Part shown: piece after piece, positions 1 to 6,777 of the stretch
Numbering within the stretch: position 1 is the stretch's first letter
Layout: the number at the start of each line of letters is the position of its first letter
Assembly: GCA_964569185.1 (NCBI GenBank)
Contig: CAZMTP010000044.1
Location: 1-10,769 of the forward strand
DNA: 10,769 nt
Direction: 5' to 3'
Origin: DATIJP01 sp964569185
Lineage (GTDB): Bacteria > Chlamydiota > Chlamydiia > Chlamydiales > Rhabdochlamydiaceae
Notes under the pieces: model-generated
Told to the model about the DNA's origin: nothing
What the model saw: only the letters and a program-made list of their open reading frames with translations
The model's database searches: none
Translations under genes and position numbers: made by a program

Positions 1-2
1 CA

Positions 3-212
3 GATATGAATGACCATTTTTCCAAAATGGGCCGTGCGCTTTCTAGCGCAGTGGACGCCTACAATAAAGGAATGGGATCTTTAGAAGCGCGCGTGCTTGT
101 CACCGCACGTAAATTCAAAGAAATGGGCGCTGCCTCTACTAGTCTTGAGATAGAGGCCGTTGAGCCCGTAGAAAAAGCCACACGCGAAGTGCAAAAAATT
201 ACCCCATCATAA
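3..212 (+). CDS. rmuC: RmuC family DNA recombination protein, C-terminal end (5' truncated)
   Basis: The reading frame is open from the left edge and ends at TAA 210-212; the first ATG at 6 is probably internal, because the frame continues upstream. The 69 visible residues match my memory of the RmuC C-terminus: an amphipathic helix with H-F-x-K-M-G-R-A-L-x-x-A-V-D-A-Y-N-K, then G-S-L-E-A-R-V-L, then A-R-K-F-K-E-M-G-A, followed by a short acidic tail. RmuC proteins carry a coiled coil and a nuclease-like core and are linked to limiting recombination at inverted repeats; the core lies outside this window. The gene converges on the DUF455 gene. Identity rests only on the C-terminal signature, so it is good but not certain. 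Confidence 0.8.
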   Translation, partial: DMNDHFSKMGRALSSAVDAYNKGMGSLEARVLVTARKFKEMGAASTSLEIEAVEPVEKATREVQKITPS

Positions 213-230
213 TTTAAAAAAGGACTCTCA

Positions 231-299
231 ATGATCATACCAACTCGCACTCGTAGAGCAAGCCCTTCAAAACCCGAAAATGGATATAGGAAAAGATGA
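231..299 (+). CDS. Possible 22-residue ORF after rmuC
   Basis: ATG 231 to TGA 297-299 encodes a very basic 22-residue peptide (MIIPTRTRRA, then SPSKPENGYRKR). An AGGA at 221-224 sits six bases upstream of the ATG, a reasonable ribosome-binding distance, and the ORF begins 18 bases after the rmuC stop. I recognise no family. It could be a small translated ORF, a remnant of a longer gene, or chance. Confidence is low. Confidence 0.2.
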   Translation: MIIPTRTRRASPSKPENGYRKR

Positions 300-329
300 C
301 TTAAACTAGGCCTGCCAAGGTTTAGTCAT

Positions 330-372
330 TTATCCTGTCTATCCTGCCGCTTTGCGATCCTCTTTATCCTGT
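330..372 (+). repeat. Dispersed 43-bp intergenic repeat, copy 1
   Basis: First of four copies. ATCCT boxes begin at 332, 341, 357 and 366 (spacings 9, 16, 9), with CGC-TTT-GCG at 348-356 in the middle. It lies between the convergent ends of rmuC and the DUF455 gene. No transposase gene or target-site duplication is visible. Confidence 0.85.
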
Positions 373-380
373 ATTGTTTT

Positions 381-1163
381 TTAAGCCTGTTTAAGATTAT
401 TGATCCATTCAGAGGAAATGCCGATCTTAGAGCGGTGCTCTTCCATAAATTGGAACCCTTTGGCGCGGTCAGGGGTCAGTTTAGGCGGTAAGGAATCGAC
501 CCAGGCATCCCATTCTGACTGCTCTGCTCCTTTCAATTTTTTTAGCCAGCGATAGCCAAACGAGACATGCGAGAGCTCATCTTGCAATATTTGTTGCATG
601 AGCTGCGCAGAAAGATAGTCCCCCTGCTTAGCGAAAGAAGCTCCATATAAAGGAGCAAAATCTAGATTGGCCATTTCAAAGGTCAAACTCATCACGCTCA
701 CATAGTGCAAGGGCGTTTTCAAATAGGGGGTATAGCTCCAGAAATTGCGATAGAGCGGCAAATCAGAAAGCTGCACTCCCATCTGCTTCATCCGATTTAA
801 ATAGAGGCGGACATGTCCCTGTTCTTCTTTTAATGTGTGTGCGACACCGCGTCGGAAATGACCGGGGGCATCCGGGAAAGCGAGCAGCGCAAAGGCCATT
901 ACTTCTACTGCTAACAGTTCATGGCCTGCAAAACGGTGCAGACAGACTGCTCTTTTATCTGCTTGATGATGTTCTGAGAATTTGGGAAGGCGGTCGCGGT
1001 AGGTATGTTTTTGGAACTGCATCCCCGCAGGACGGGTCGGCTCTTTCCAAATGAATGCAGGTCCAGGGTTATTATCAGAGAGCTCTTCTGGAGCGAAAAG
1101 CTTCTCTTCGAGGGCATCCGCACTTAAAATGCGGATGGCCCAGTCGCGCAATTCCACGTTCAA
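381..1163 (-). CDS. DUF455 family ferritin-like protein (TTG start)
   Basis: The 260-residue protein has the DUF455 pattern of a four-helix ferritin-like bundle: H-R-F-A-G-H-E-L-L-A-V-E (76-87), E-E-Q-G-H (113-117), M-S-L-T-F-E-x-A-N-L-D-F-A-P (158-171) and D-E-L-S-H-V (195-200). Glu82, Glu87, Glu113/114, His117, Glu163, Glu196 and His199 are candidate di-metal ligands. Many DUF455 members are annotated as ferritin-like, but I know of no proven reaction. No ATG fits the N-terminus. The frame opens with TTG at 1163-1161 directly after the upstream stop TAG (1166-1164), and GTG at 1157 is the next choice. No strong ribosome site is visible, so translation is probably coupled to the SH3 gene upstream. 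Length and N-terminal L-x-x-P-G-P-A context fit the family. Confidence 0.85.
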   Translation of the reverse strand: MNVELRDWAIRILSADALEEKLFAPEELSDNNPGPAFIWKEPTRPAGMQFQKHTYRDRLPKFSEHHQADKRAVCLHRFAGHELLAVEVMAFALLAFPDAPGHFRRGVAHTLKEEQGHVRLYLNRMKQMGVQLSDLPLYRNFWSYTPYLKTPLHYVSVMSLTFEMANLDFAPLYGASFAKQGDYLSAQLMQQILQDELSHVSFGYRWLKKLKGAEQSEWDAWVDSLPPKLTPDRAKGFQFMEEHRSKIGISSEWINNLKQA

Positions 1164-2411
1164 CTACTCAATTGCATGCACAAAGTAGGCAGGGAATGCA
1201 AAGTTATTATTGCTACGTGGCGAACCCAGTAAAGTCACTTTTTTCCCTACATAAGGATGCAGATCGATTTTTGTACTGTACACATAGGCTACAGGGATAT
1301 CTTTATCTTTCAGGATAAAGTCGCCTGGCTTGTTTTTTACAGGGGAAAGATAGGCTTCTAGCATCCCTTTGATGGGGACGGCCACCAATCTCTGTTCATT
1401 GTAGAAATCGTCTGAATTTTTCTCATCGTTGAGCACAGTCCATGTTTTCACAAGCGCTTCTTCTAAAGGTTCCCACATCTTCATGCGGTCGGTTGGTGCG
1501 AGAGCTGGCTGTGCAGCAAGCTCTTCTGCAGCAGCGCACTCTTCCACTTTTTTCTCTACATTAACTTCTGCTTTGTTCTCTAAATAGGCAATACGCTTTT
1601 CAAGATAATTTTCTTGCAGCGCAATCAATGACTCTTTAGCTTTTTCTGCAAAGTGGGGGAAATCGGAAGAATCTTGGATAATGGCGGTATAACTGCGTTT
1701 GAGACGCTCAAAATCGATTTCTTGGAACGGCTTTTGCAATTCCGCTTTTGTGAGTAGAGCTGCAGCATCTAAAAGTTGTTCTAAGGTATTTTTTCGTTTA
1801 TCCAGTTGCGCTTTGAGCTCAGGTCCACCTGCAAACTCAATAAATTCTTTCGCTACATAAAATTTGGTCTGCGCAGGAGGAGCAATCTCTAGCCATTTAT
1901 TATTTAGGGCACTGACAATACCTTTTACTTTATCACCTGAATTGAGATGACCAATAATAGGCGACTCTAGATTGGGCTGCAGTCGCACGTTCACGCGGTT
2001 GCCTTCCACTGTATTATCTAAGATAAAGCTGCGGAAAACATAAGCTTTAATGCCTTCTGGAGGTTGGATGGCCCAAAATTCTGAATTTTCATCGACAACT
2101 GTAACAAGATCATGTTTATTTAATTCTTTAATGACCTGGCAATCTAGATCGGGTTGTACGCGGACGCGTACTTTATTGCCTTTCACCTTTCCAGTGAAAG
2201 CAGAAAAAAGCTTCTTTTTAACGACAGGAGCTTGCGCCACAGCAGGGGCTTTCGCTTCCACTTTTTCTGGAACTACAGCAACGGGTTCTTGAGTGTGCGT
2301 TTCCACTTTTGGGGCAAGAATAATTTCCTGAGGGGTGAAAGCCTCTTCAGCGATCACAGTGCTCAAAAAAAGTGTGGTGACGATAGACAAATAGGATGTA
2401 AGTCTGGACAT
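1164..2411 (-). CDS. Exported bacterial SH3-domain protein
   Basis: The start is ATG 2411, because AGGAGG (plus-strand 2422-2427) lies ten bases upstream; an in-frame ATG at 2444 would overlap this site and spoil the signal peptide. The 415-residue product has a signal peptide (about 1-21; likely cut after S-T-V-I-A before E-E-A-F) and a Pro/Val/Ala/Lys-rich linker (30-66). Two SH3-like domains follow at about 72-130 and 133-193, each with the V-R-V-R-x-Q-P or V-N-V-R-L-Q-P strand typical of bacterial SH3_3 domains. A charged helical, probably coiled-coil region covers about 196-295, and an OB/SH3-like C-terminal module about 340-415. Such exported proteins are generally thought to bind the envelope; I infer a periplasmic role. 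It is the first gene of a two-gene unit with the DUF455 gene. Confidence 0.8.
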   Translation of the reverse strand: MSRLTSYLSIVTTLFLSTVIAEEAFTPQEIILAPKVETHTQEPVAVVPEKVEAKAPAVAQAPVVKKKLFSAFTGKVKGNKVRVRVQPDLDCQVIKELNKHDLVTVVDENSEFWAIQPPEGIKAYVFRSFILDNTVEGNRVNVRLQPNLESPIIGHLNSGDKVKGIVSALNNKWLEIAPPAQTKFYVAKEFIEFAGGPELKAQLDKRKNTLEQLLDAAALLTKAELQKPFQEIDFERLKRSYTAIIQDSSDFPHFAEKAKESLIALQENYLEKRIAYLENKAEVNVEKKVEECAAAEELAAQPALAPTDRMKMWEPLEEALVKTWTVLNDEKNSDDFYNEQRLVAVPIKGMLEAYLSPVKNKPGDFILKDKDIPVAYVYSTKIDLHPYVGKKVTLLGSPRSNNNFAFPAYFVHAIE

Positions 2412-2474
2412 GAATGAAAATCCTCCTGATCGGTAAAAATCCATGTGCCCCGCAAATAGCAGGGTGAAACTTTC

Positions 2475-2503
2475 ATTCTAGGATTTAATCTTTTTTAACT
2501 CCA
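2475..2503 (-). promoter_or_regulatory. Possible sigma-70 promoter for the SH3 gene
   Basis: Read on the minus strand, TAGAAT (plus 2475-2480) matches the -10 consensus at five of six bases. It is preceded at 17 bases by a weak -35, TGGAGT (2498-2503). It would give a leader of roughly 55-60 bases. The -35 is poor, so confidence is low. Confidence 0.35.
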
Positions 2504-2514
2504 GACTTTTTAGT

Positions 2515-2542
2515 TTGCTCTTATTTTTTTCTCTACTATAGT
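2515..2542 (+). promoter_or_regulatory. Likely sigma-70 promoter for the ankyrin gene
   Basis: TTGCTC at 2515-2520 and TATAGT at 2537-2542 are separated by 16 bases. The -10 covers the upstream in-frame GTG at 2541, which argues that translation starts at ATG 2571 instead. The inferred leader is about 22 bases. Confidence 0.5.
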
Positions 2543-2570
2543 GGCTGCATTCAATTTTTGGAGATCGATT

Positions 2571-3482
2571 ATGACATCCCGCATAGAAACATACCAGCAA
2601 GAGATGTATAATTCCCTACTACTTGGAGTTCAAACAGGAAATGAAAAACAAATTAGATACTGTTTCAGGCGGTACAAAGATCCAGATGGAACATCTTTAT
2701 ATACAGTTCAAGAGTGTGATGTAGCAATTAGACTAGCAGTCCATAAAGGATTCCATGAAATTGCAAGGTGGCTAACCTCTGGAAAAAACAGCACTCAAAA
2801 TAATTTGTTGGTGCAATTATTTAGAGTAATTGCAAGTGAAGATAACCAAAAAATATTTCCTTTATTAAAACGTGGCGCACGGCCAGATGTAAAATTTCCC
2901 CTTTGTCGATTTAATGCGATTCATCTTGCTGCTGCTAGAGGATTCACTGATATTTTGAAGCAGTTAGTAAAAACAAGTGGCATTAGAATAGATACCATAG
3001 AAGAAGATTTTGATCAGACTGCTTTGATGTTGGCATGTCGTTATGGTCATAACAAATGTGTGCAAGTATTGATTGATGCGAATGCAAACGTTAATTTCAC
3101 AACTTTACGCGGCGGCTCTAGTTTAATTGCAGCGGCTCGTGCTGGACGTACAGATATTATTGAGTTATTGATCCGAGGGAAAGCTGATGTTAATCAAGAA
3201 GCGGCGGGCACTTTACCCCTTATAGAAGCGATCACAGTGAGCCATTACGCTGTAAGAACATTGTTAAATTTAGGTGCAAGTATGACCCAATCTATTTCTT
3301 CAAATTCCTATTTGCGTGGAGAAACAGCTCTAAAATTAGCATCAAGACAAGGGTCTCCATTAATTCATAGAATTTTACAAACACAATTGCATTACAATTA
3401 CAACGTACAGCAAAATGTGGAATGGGATGAAAAAACTGCTTTGAGGAATAGTAACCATTCGCTATTGCAACGAAAGCCTTAA
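2571..3482 (+). CDS. Ankyrin-repeat protein
   Basis: ATG 2571 has GGAG seven bases upstream and gives 303 residues with no signal peptide. Ankyrin repeats are visible at about 115-145, 148-178 and 182-212, each with an A-x-x-x-G-x-x-x-I/V-x-x-L-I core and the last two with D-V-N or N-V-N turns. More degenerate repeats lie at about 50-73, 82-110, 214-240 and 250-275. Ankyrin arrays mediate protein-protein binding; in intracellular bacteria some are secreted effectors, but no secretion signal can be read here. Sampled 60-base lines are 28-42% G+C against about 48-52% in phoH, suggesting a different origin. Its TAA (3480-3482) overlaps the stop codon of the converging gene. The partner is unknown. 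Confidence 0.85.
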   Translation: MTSRIETYQQEMYNSLLLGVQTGNEKQIRYCFRRYKDPDGTSLYTVQECDVAIRLAVHKGFHEIARWLTSGKNSTQNNLLVQLFRVIASEDNQKIFPLLKRGARPDVKFPLCRFNAIHLAAARGFTDILKQLVKTSGIRIDTIEEDFDQTALMLACRYGHNKCVQVLIDANANVNFTTLRGGSSLIAAARAGRTDIIELLIRGKADVNQEAAGTLPLIEAITVSHYAVRTLLNLGASMTQSISSNSYLRGETALKLASRQGSPLIHRILQTQLHYNYNVQQNVEWDEKTALRNSNHSLLQRKP

Positions 3483-4198
3483 CTATTGAGAACGGCGCGG
3501 ACGTGTTCGCAGTTTTTTAAACCGCAAGTGCAGCCCACAGGCGAACCAAGAAACACATCATAGTGCTCTTCTTTATTGAGTGGGTTAACGACAGTAAAGA
3601 GCTTGTCGGTAGTTTGTTTGATTTCCCAATCGCGGAATTTAAGGTCTTCTTCACTGACCAGTTCTTCTTTGGGAGATTCTACAGTGGCTTTTTCTTCAGC
3701 ATGTACAGCACGCAGGATCTGGCAATAGGTGCAATTGCAATGGGGTTCTGCTTTGGAAAAATTATCGGTATTATCTAATCCAATCATTTTTGAAAGCGCG
3801 GCAATTTTTGTAAGTACCTCTTTAGGAAGATCAGGGCCGCCCGCAGCTTCAGGATTATGCTGCATCATAGTGCCCATATTTTCAGCAGTGCCATCAGCTC
3901 CAATACGAAATGGAAAACTGATCATGGTTGCAGAGTTGCTATCTCCCGATTTAGGACTCAAAAAGCTTAGAGGGTTTTTGCCGCTATTAGCCTCAAATTC
4001 TAATGCTTTTTCATGGGCAGCAAAAATCGTCTCAATTAAGGGGCCATCTAAGTGGGGGATCTCAATAAACGAGCCATTGATCAGATTAATGATCAAATAG
4101 ATCGCGCCCTCTTTATGTTCGATATGCAGAGAAAGGACGTTTTTCCAAGAGGTTGAGATATAGGGTGGAATGCTTAAAATTTTATGATTGATTCTCAT
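3479..4198 (-). CDS. Cys-cluster protein with C-terminal SWIM-like zinc motif
   Basis: The 239-residue protein begins at ATG 4198; no clear ribosome site is visible. Residues 1-70 look like a compact mixed alpha/beta domain. A low-complexity polar linker follows at about 71-120. H-C-N-C-T-Y-C lies at 153-159 and C-T-C-G-L-K-N-C-E-H at 223-232. The latter has the C-x-C-x(n)-C-x-H arrangement of SWIM zinc fingers, which bind nucleic acid or protein. The segment between the clusters is acidic (168-186). I believe similar proteins occur in other Chlamydiae but cannot confirm it. The gene is divergent from phoH and converges on the ankyrin gene with a four-base overlap (3479-3482). Zinc binding is inferred from spacing only, and the function is unknown. 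Confidence 0.7.
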   Translation of the reverse strand: MRINHKILSIPPYISTSWKNVLSLHIEHKEGAIYLIINLINGSFIEIPHLDGPLIETIFAAHEKALEFEANSGKNPLSFLSPKSGDSNSATMISFPFRIGADGTAENMGTMMQHNPEAAGGPDLPKEVLTKIAALSKMIGLDNTDNFSKAEPHCNCTYCQILRAVHAEEKATVESPKEELVSEEDLKFRDWEIKQTTDKLFTVVNPLNKEEHYDVFLGSPVGCTCGLKNCEHVRAVLNS

Positions 4199-4230
4199 AA
4201 CTGTAATAACTATTATCCAAATTTATATAT

Positions 4231-4259
4231 AGTTTACTTAAATAGGGGTTCCTTGTCAA
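4231..4259 (-). promoter_or_regulatory. Likely sigma-70 promoter for the SWIM-like gene
   Basis: On the minus strand a perfect -35, TTGACA (plus 4254-4259), is followed after 17 bases by TAAACT (4231-4236), four of six matches to the -10 consensus. The start codon is about 33 bases beyond the -10. The surrounding ATATATA-rich DNA fits an open promoter. Confidence 0.55.
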
Positions 4260-4284
4260 TAAAATTAGCAGTCAGTAGCCCAGG

Positions 4285-4313
4285 TTGCTGGCTTCTTTTT
4301 GTAAGTCAATAAT
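4285..4313 (+). promoter_or_regulatory. Possible promoter for phoH
   Basis: TTGCTG at 4285-4290 and AATAAT at 4308-4313 are separated by 17 bases. The -10 matches at five of six positions, the -35 at only three. The leader would be about ten bases, which leaves little room for the ribosome site, so this is tentative. Confidence 0.3.
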
Positions 4314-4329
4314 CATCAAAGGGATAAGA

Positions 4330-5634
4330 ATGACGAAAAAAACCTATGTAATTGATACTAATGTACTTCTGCACGACCCAGATGCGATGTTAAAGTTCAA
4401 AGATAGCGATGTGGTTATTCCCTTGGCTGTCTTAGAGGAACTGGACAGCATGAAGCGGAATTCGGATGAGCGAGGGAAAAATGCCCGTCAGGTGATCCGC
4501 TTTCTAAACTCTTTAAAGGGTCAAAATATCCATAAAGGGGTAGAGCTGGGGAAGGGGATCCGACTGATGATCCATGACCAGGGAATGGGGGCTTCTGACC
4601 GGAAGGCACTGCCTACGCCTTTCGAAAAAAATCATCATAAGCTAGTGGTGGCCTACCAGATTCAAGAAACTAACCCTAATGTGGTCTTTCTTTCTAAAGA
4701 TATTGTGATGCGCATTAAGGCAGATGCGGTCGGTATTGCCTCTCAAGACTATGAAAATTTGAAGTTTTCCTATGACAATCTATATCGTGGTTATCGCCGG
4801 ATTGAGGTGCCTAAAACCGCTATTGATCTCTTTTATAAGGATGGATTTTTGCCCTTAGAAGTGACCGATTTACGGCCGAATGAGTACTGTTTTCTCTTTT
4901 CCCCAGAACGATCCTCTGCTGTAGGTAAATATAACTCTGAAACCAAGCGGCTTGAGCCTTTAATGAAATTGGCGCGCGATATTTGGGGAATTTTGCCTCT
5001 AAATTTGGAGCAAAAATGCGCCCTAGATCTATTACTGCGTGATGATATCAAACTGGTGACTCTGGTAGGGCAAGCGGGAACAGGAAAAACATTGCTTGCG
5101 CTAGCGGCTGCGCTGAGAAAAGTGTTTGATGAAGGGCTCTATTCTCGTATTTTAATCAGTCGGCCCATTGTACCCCTGGGCAAAGATATTGGTTATCTTC
5201 CGGGCACTAAAGAAGAGAAACTCTACCATTGGATGCAGCCCCTTTATGACAATTTGGAGTTTTTATGTGCCTCTTCAAGTGGAGAAGGCAATGGAGGCGA
5301 GACCAAAACCTGGATTATGGATAGCAATAAGTTGGAAGTGGAAGCGGTCACTTATATTCGAGGGCGCACATTGCCTAAGATCTATATGATTGTGGATGAA
5401 GCGCAGAACTTAACGCCGCATGAAGTGAAAACGATTATTTCGCGTGCAGGACAGGGCACAAAAGTGGTCTTAACAGGCGATCCAACCCAGATTGATAATC
5501 CTTATTTAGACAAAGATTCCAATGCGCTGACCTATACTGTGGGCAAATTTAGCGACCAGCGCCTTTATGGTCATATGCTTTTAGAAAAAACAGAACGATC
5601 GGAACTCGCAGCCCTTGCCGCCGAGATTTTATAA
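4330..5634 (+). CDS. phoH: PIN-PhoH family ATPase (PhoH2/YlaK type)
   Basis: ATG 4330 has AAAGGG six bases upstream and gives 434 residues; the frame extends to a TTG at 4285 without support. Residues 5-140 form a PIN nuclease-like domain: Y-V-I-D-T-N-V-L-L (6-14, Asp9), the E-E-L-D stretch (36-39) and S-K-D (122-124) supply likely acidic metal ligands. Residues 225-434 form the PhoH P-loop ATPase: Walker A G-Q-A-G-T-G-K-T (247-254), Walker B M-I-V-D-E-A-Q-N (353-360), G-D-P-T-Q-I-D (383-389), and a C-terminal E-R-S-E-L-A motif. PIN-PhoH proteins have been reported as RNA helicase/RNase enzymes; this is known of the family, not shown here. All key motifs are intact and the length is normal for this subtype. 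Confidence 0.95.
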   Translation: MTKKTYVIDTNVLLHDPDAMLKFKDSDVVIPLAVLEELDSMKRNSDERGKNARQVIRFLNSLKGQNIHKGVELGKGIRLMIHDQGMGASDRKALPTPFEKNHHKLVVAYQIQETNPNVVFLSKDIVMRIKADAVGIASQDYENLKFSYDNLYRGYRRIEVPKTAIDLFYKDGFLPLEVTDLRPNEYCFLFSPERSSAVGKYNSETKRLEPLMKLARDIWGILPLNLEQKCALDLLLRDDIKLVTLVGQAGTGKTLLALAAALRKVFDEGLYSRILISRPIVPLGKDIGYLPGTKEEKLYHWMQPLYDNLEFLCASSSGEGNGGETKTWIMDSNKLEVEAVTYIRGRTLPKIYMIVDEAQNLTPHEVKTIISRAGQGTKVVLTGDPTQIDNPYLDKDSNALTYTVGKFSDQRLYGHMLLEKTERSELAALAAEIL

Positions 5635-5639
5635 TTTTT

Positions 5640-5682
5640 ACAGGATGAAAAGGATCGCTGCGCGGCAGGATAAGCAGGATAA
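5640..5682 (-). repeat. Dispersed 43-bp intergenic repeat, copy 2 (reverse orientation)
   Basis: This is the reverse complement of the copy 1 arrangement, with the central arms kept and a different spacer (CGC-GCA-GCG). It begins six bases after the phoH stop and abuts the A-tract of the adjoining terminator, in the gap where phoH and the NTAN1-like gene converge. Confidence 0.85.
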
Positions 5683-5711
5683 AAAACAGACCACGGGTTT
5701 ATGGCCCGTGG
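5681..5711 (-). terminator. Intrinsic terminator of the NTAN1-like gene
   Basis: A perfect 7-bp stem (CCACGGG 5691-5697 with CCCGTGG 5705-5711) and 7-base loop is followed on the minus strand by TCTG and then six T (plus 5681-5686). The plus-strand side has only CTTTCG after the stem, so it suits the minus-strand gene better than phoH, although the hairpin could serve both. Confidence 0.65.
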
Positions 5712-5807
5712 CTTTCGCATGACACTTAAGCCATGCGGGATGATACCAGTATCGTATATTTTAATAATATTTTTTGCATACAGGAAAAATGGAAAAGATG
5801 CAAATCA

Positions 5808-6659
5808 CTATGGTTTTTTAACCATTGATACAATTTCGCCTTGCATGGCAAAGACAGGATGGTCTTTAAGTAAGGGTGCTTTTAAAGGGAGTACTGTTTC
5901 GTTTTGTTCTAGAAGATAGGCAGCCATTTCACGCATCATCTGCGGGAAGTAGGGCGGTTCTAAAATAGGCGTTGTGGAACACTGTTTTAGTAGGGTCTCA
6001 TCATCTAATTCAATTAACATATGGGCATAATCTTTCCAGCGGTCTATATGTTTTAATCCTGGCAATTCTAATGTCTTTGAGTCTTGACAGACTAAAAAAT
6101 AGCGTGAGGAATCGATCAATGTCATGGCCAAACGATGGGGGATTTGGGGAATCAGCGTGCCGTTCATTTGTCTATTTAAATGTGCAATTTCTCCTTGTTT
6201 GATCAGATAGATCCTCTCTTTGGTCACAATAAAATCAGAACAGAGGGTGTCATAATGTTTGCCTTCACCTATGGCCCAGCCTTGAATATCTATAGATAGG
6301 GGCTGTTCCTTCCAAAAACGGATAAAAGTCTCCATATTTTCAAGGGTATGTCTTTCTAGATGGTGTCCTAATTTGCATCCGCCAATAAGTGTGACTAAAA
6401 TAGGCCCTGAAGTTAAAAATGGGTGCAGAGGACGGCTATCCAGATGCTGCACGTAGATGGTCTTTGCTGTTTGATAAATAACGCCAATGCAACTTGTGGC
6501 GTCAAAAGTGCCTAGTGCCTTTTCTTTATGGGGAATATCAATGTAGGAGTAACGTGTTTTTTTGAGCTCAAATGCCACTTTTTCTGCACTTCCTTGGTGA
6601 CATTTTTCAAGTAGCTCTTGAGCAGAGGAGAATGTAGCGCCTTGTATGGTCAATGGCAT
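5808..6659 (-). CDS. NTAN1-like protein N-terminal asparagine amidohydrolase
   Basis: ATG 6659 gives 283 residues starting M-P-L-T-I-Q-G, mirroring the M-P-L-L-V-E-G start of human NTAN1 as I remember it; an upstream TTG (6665) would spoil this. The core has L-G-T-F-D-A-T-S-C (49-57) against L-G-S-D-D-A-T-T-C, placing Cys57 at the conserved catalytic cysteine. H-L-D (72-74) and V-T-L-I-G-G (89-94) match H-C-D and V-H-L-V-G-G, and C-S-T-T-P-I-L-E-P-P-Y-F (227-238) matches L-S-T-S-P-L-A-E-P-P-H-F. In eukaryotes NTAN1 deamidates N-terminal Asn to Asp, feeding the Arg/N-degron pathway. No signal peptide or membrane helix is seen. It stands alone, divergent from the desaturase. Three sampled lines are 37-40% G+C. 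Whether it acts on bacterial or host proteins is unknown. Confidence 0.8.
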   Translation of the reverse strand: MPLTIQGATFSSAQELLEKCHQGSAEKVAFELKKTRYSYIDIPHKEKALGTFDATSCIGVIYQTAKTIYVQHLDSRPLHPFLTSGPILVTLIGGCKLGHHLERHTLENMETFIRFWKEQPLSIDIQGWAIGEGKHYDTLCSDFIVTKERIYLIKQGEIAHLNRQMNGTLIPQIPHRLAMTLIDSSRYFLVCQDSKTLELPGLKHIDRWKDYAHMLIELDDETLLKQCSTTPILEPPYFPQMMREMAAYLLEQNETVLPLKAPLLKDHPVFAMQGEIVSMVKKP

Positions 6660-6681
6660 AGTCAAATAATCGTTATTGTAT

Positions 6682-6711
6682 ATTAAAAAAAGCTACAAAA
6701 AATTTTGTGAA
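6682..6711 (-). promoter_or_regulatory. Possible promoter for the NTAN1-like gene
   Basis: On the minus strand TTCACA (plus 6706-6711) and TTTAAT (6682-6687, five of six to the -10 consensus) are 18 bases apart. The start codon follows about 22 bases after the -10. No good ribosome site is seen before ATG 6659. Confidence 0.35.
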
Positions 6712-6766
6712 TGGCATAAATAAAAAGGAGGACGTAGAAATCGGAAATCTATAGAATCGCTAGAAA

Positions 6767-6772
6767 AGGAGG
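6767..6772 (+). promoter_or_regulatory. Ribosome-binding site fixing the desaturase TTG start
   Basis: AGGAGG ends five bases before TTG 6778. The first in-frame ATG lies 19 codons further on, inside the first membrane helix, so this site supports TTG as the true start. Confidence 0.7.
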
Positions 6773-6777
6773 GGGTT

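Noticed and set aside
302..324. Hairpin TAAAC/GTTTA as rmuC terminator
   Set aside because: The stem is only five pairs with an internal loop and no T-tract follows.
2412..2444. Longer start of the SH3 gene at ATG 2444
   Set aside because: The extra 11 residues contain the ribosome site AGGAGG as coding sequence and put polar residues before the signal peptide; ATG 2411 is better.
2541..2570. GTG 2541 as start of the ankyrin gene
   Set aside because: It overlaps the likely -10 element TATAGT and has no ribosome site, whereas ATG 2571 has GGAG at seven bases.
3729..4100. Plus-strand 123-codon frame inside the SWIM-like gene
   Set aside because: It is antisense to a gene with clear Cys clusters and its own promoter; the product shows no family features.
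5745..5775. GATAC-CA-GTATC inverted repeat followed by an AT-rich run as a phoH terminator
   Set aside because: The two-base loop is too small for a stable hairpin with full pairing, and the run is mixed A/T rather than T.
6723..6730. AAAAGGAGG-like motif as a ribosome site for an extra small gene
   Set aside because: No ATG, GTG or TTG follows at a usable distance; the second AGGAGG at 6767 serves the desaturase.
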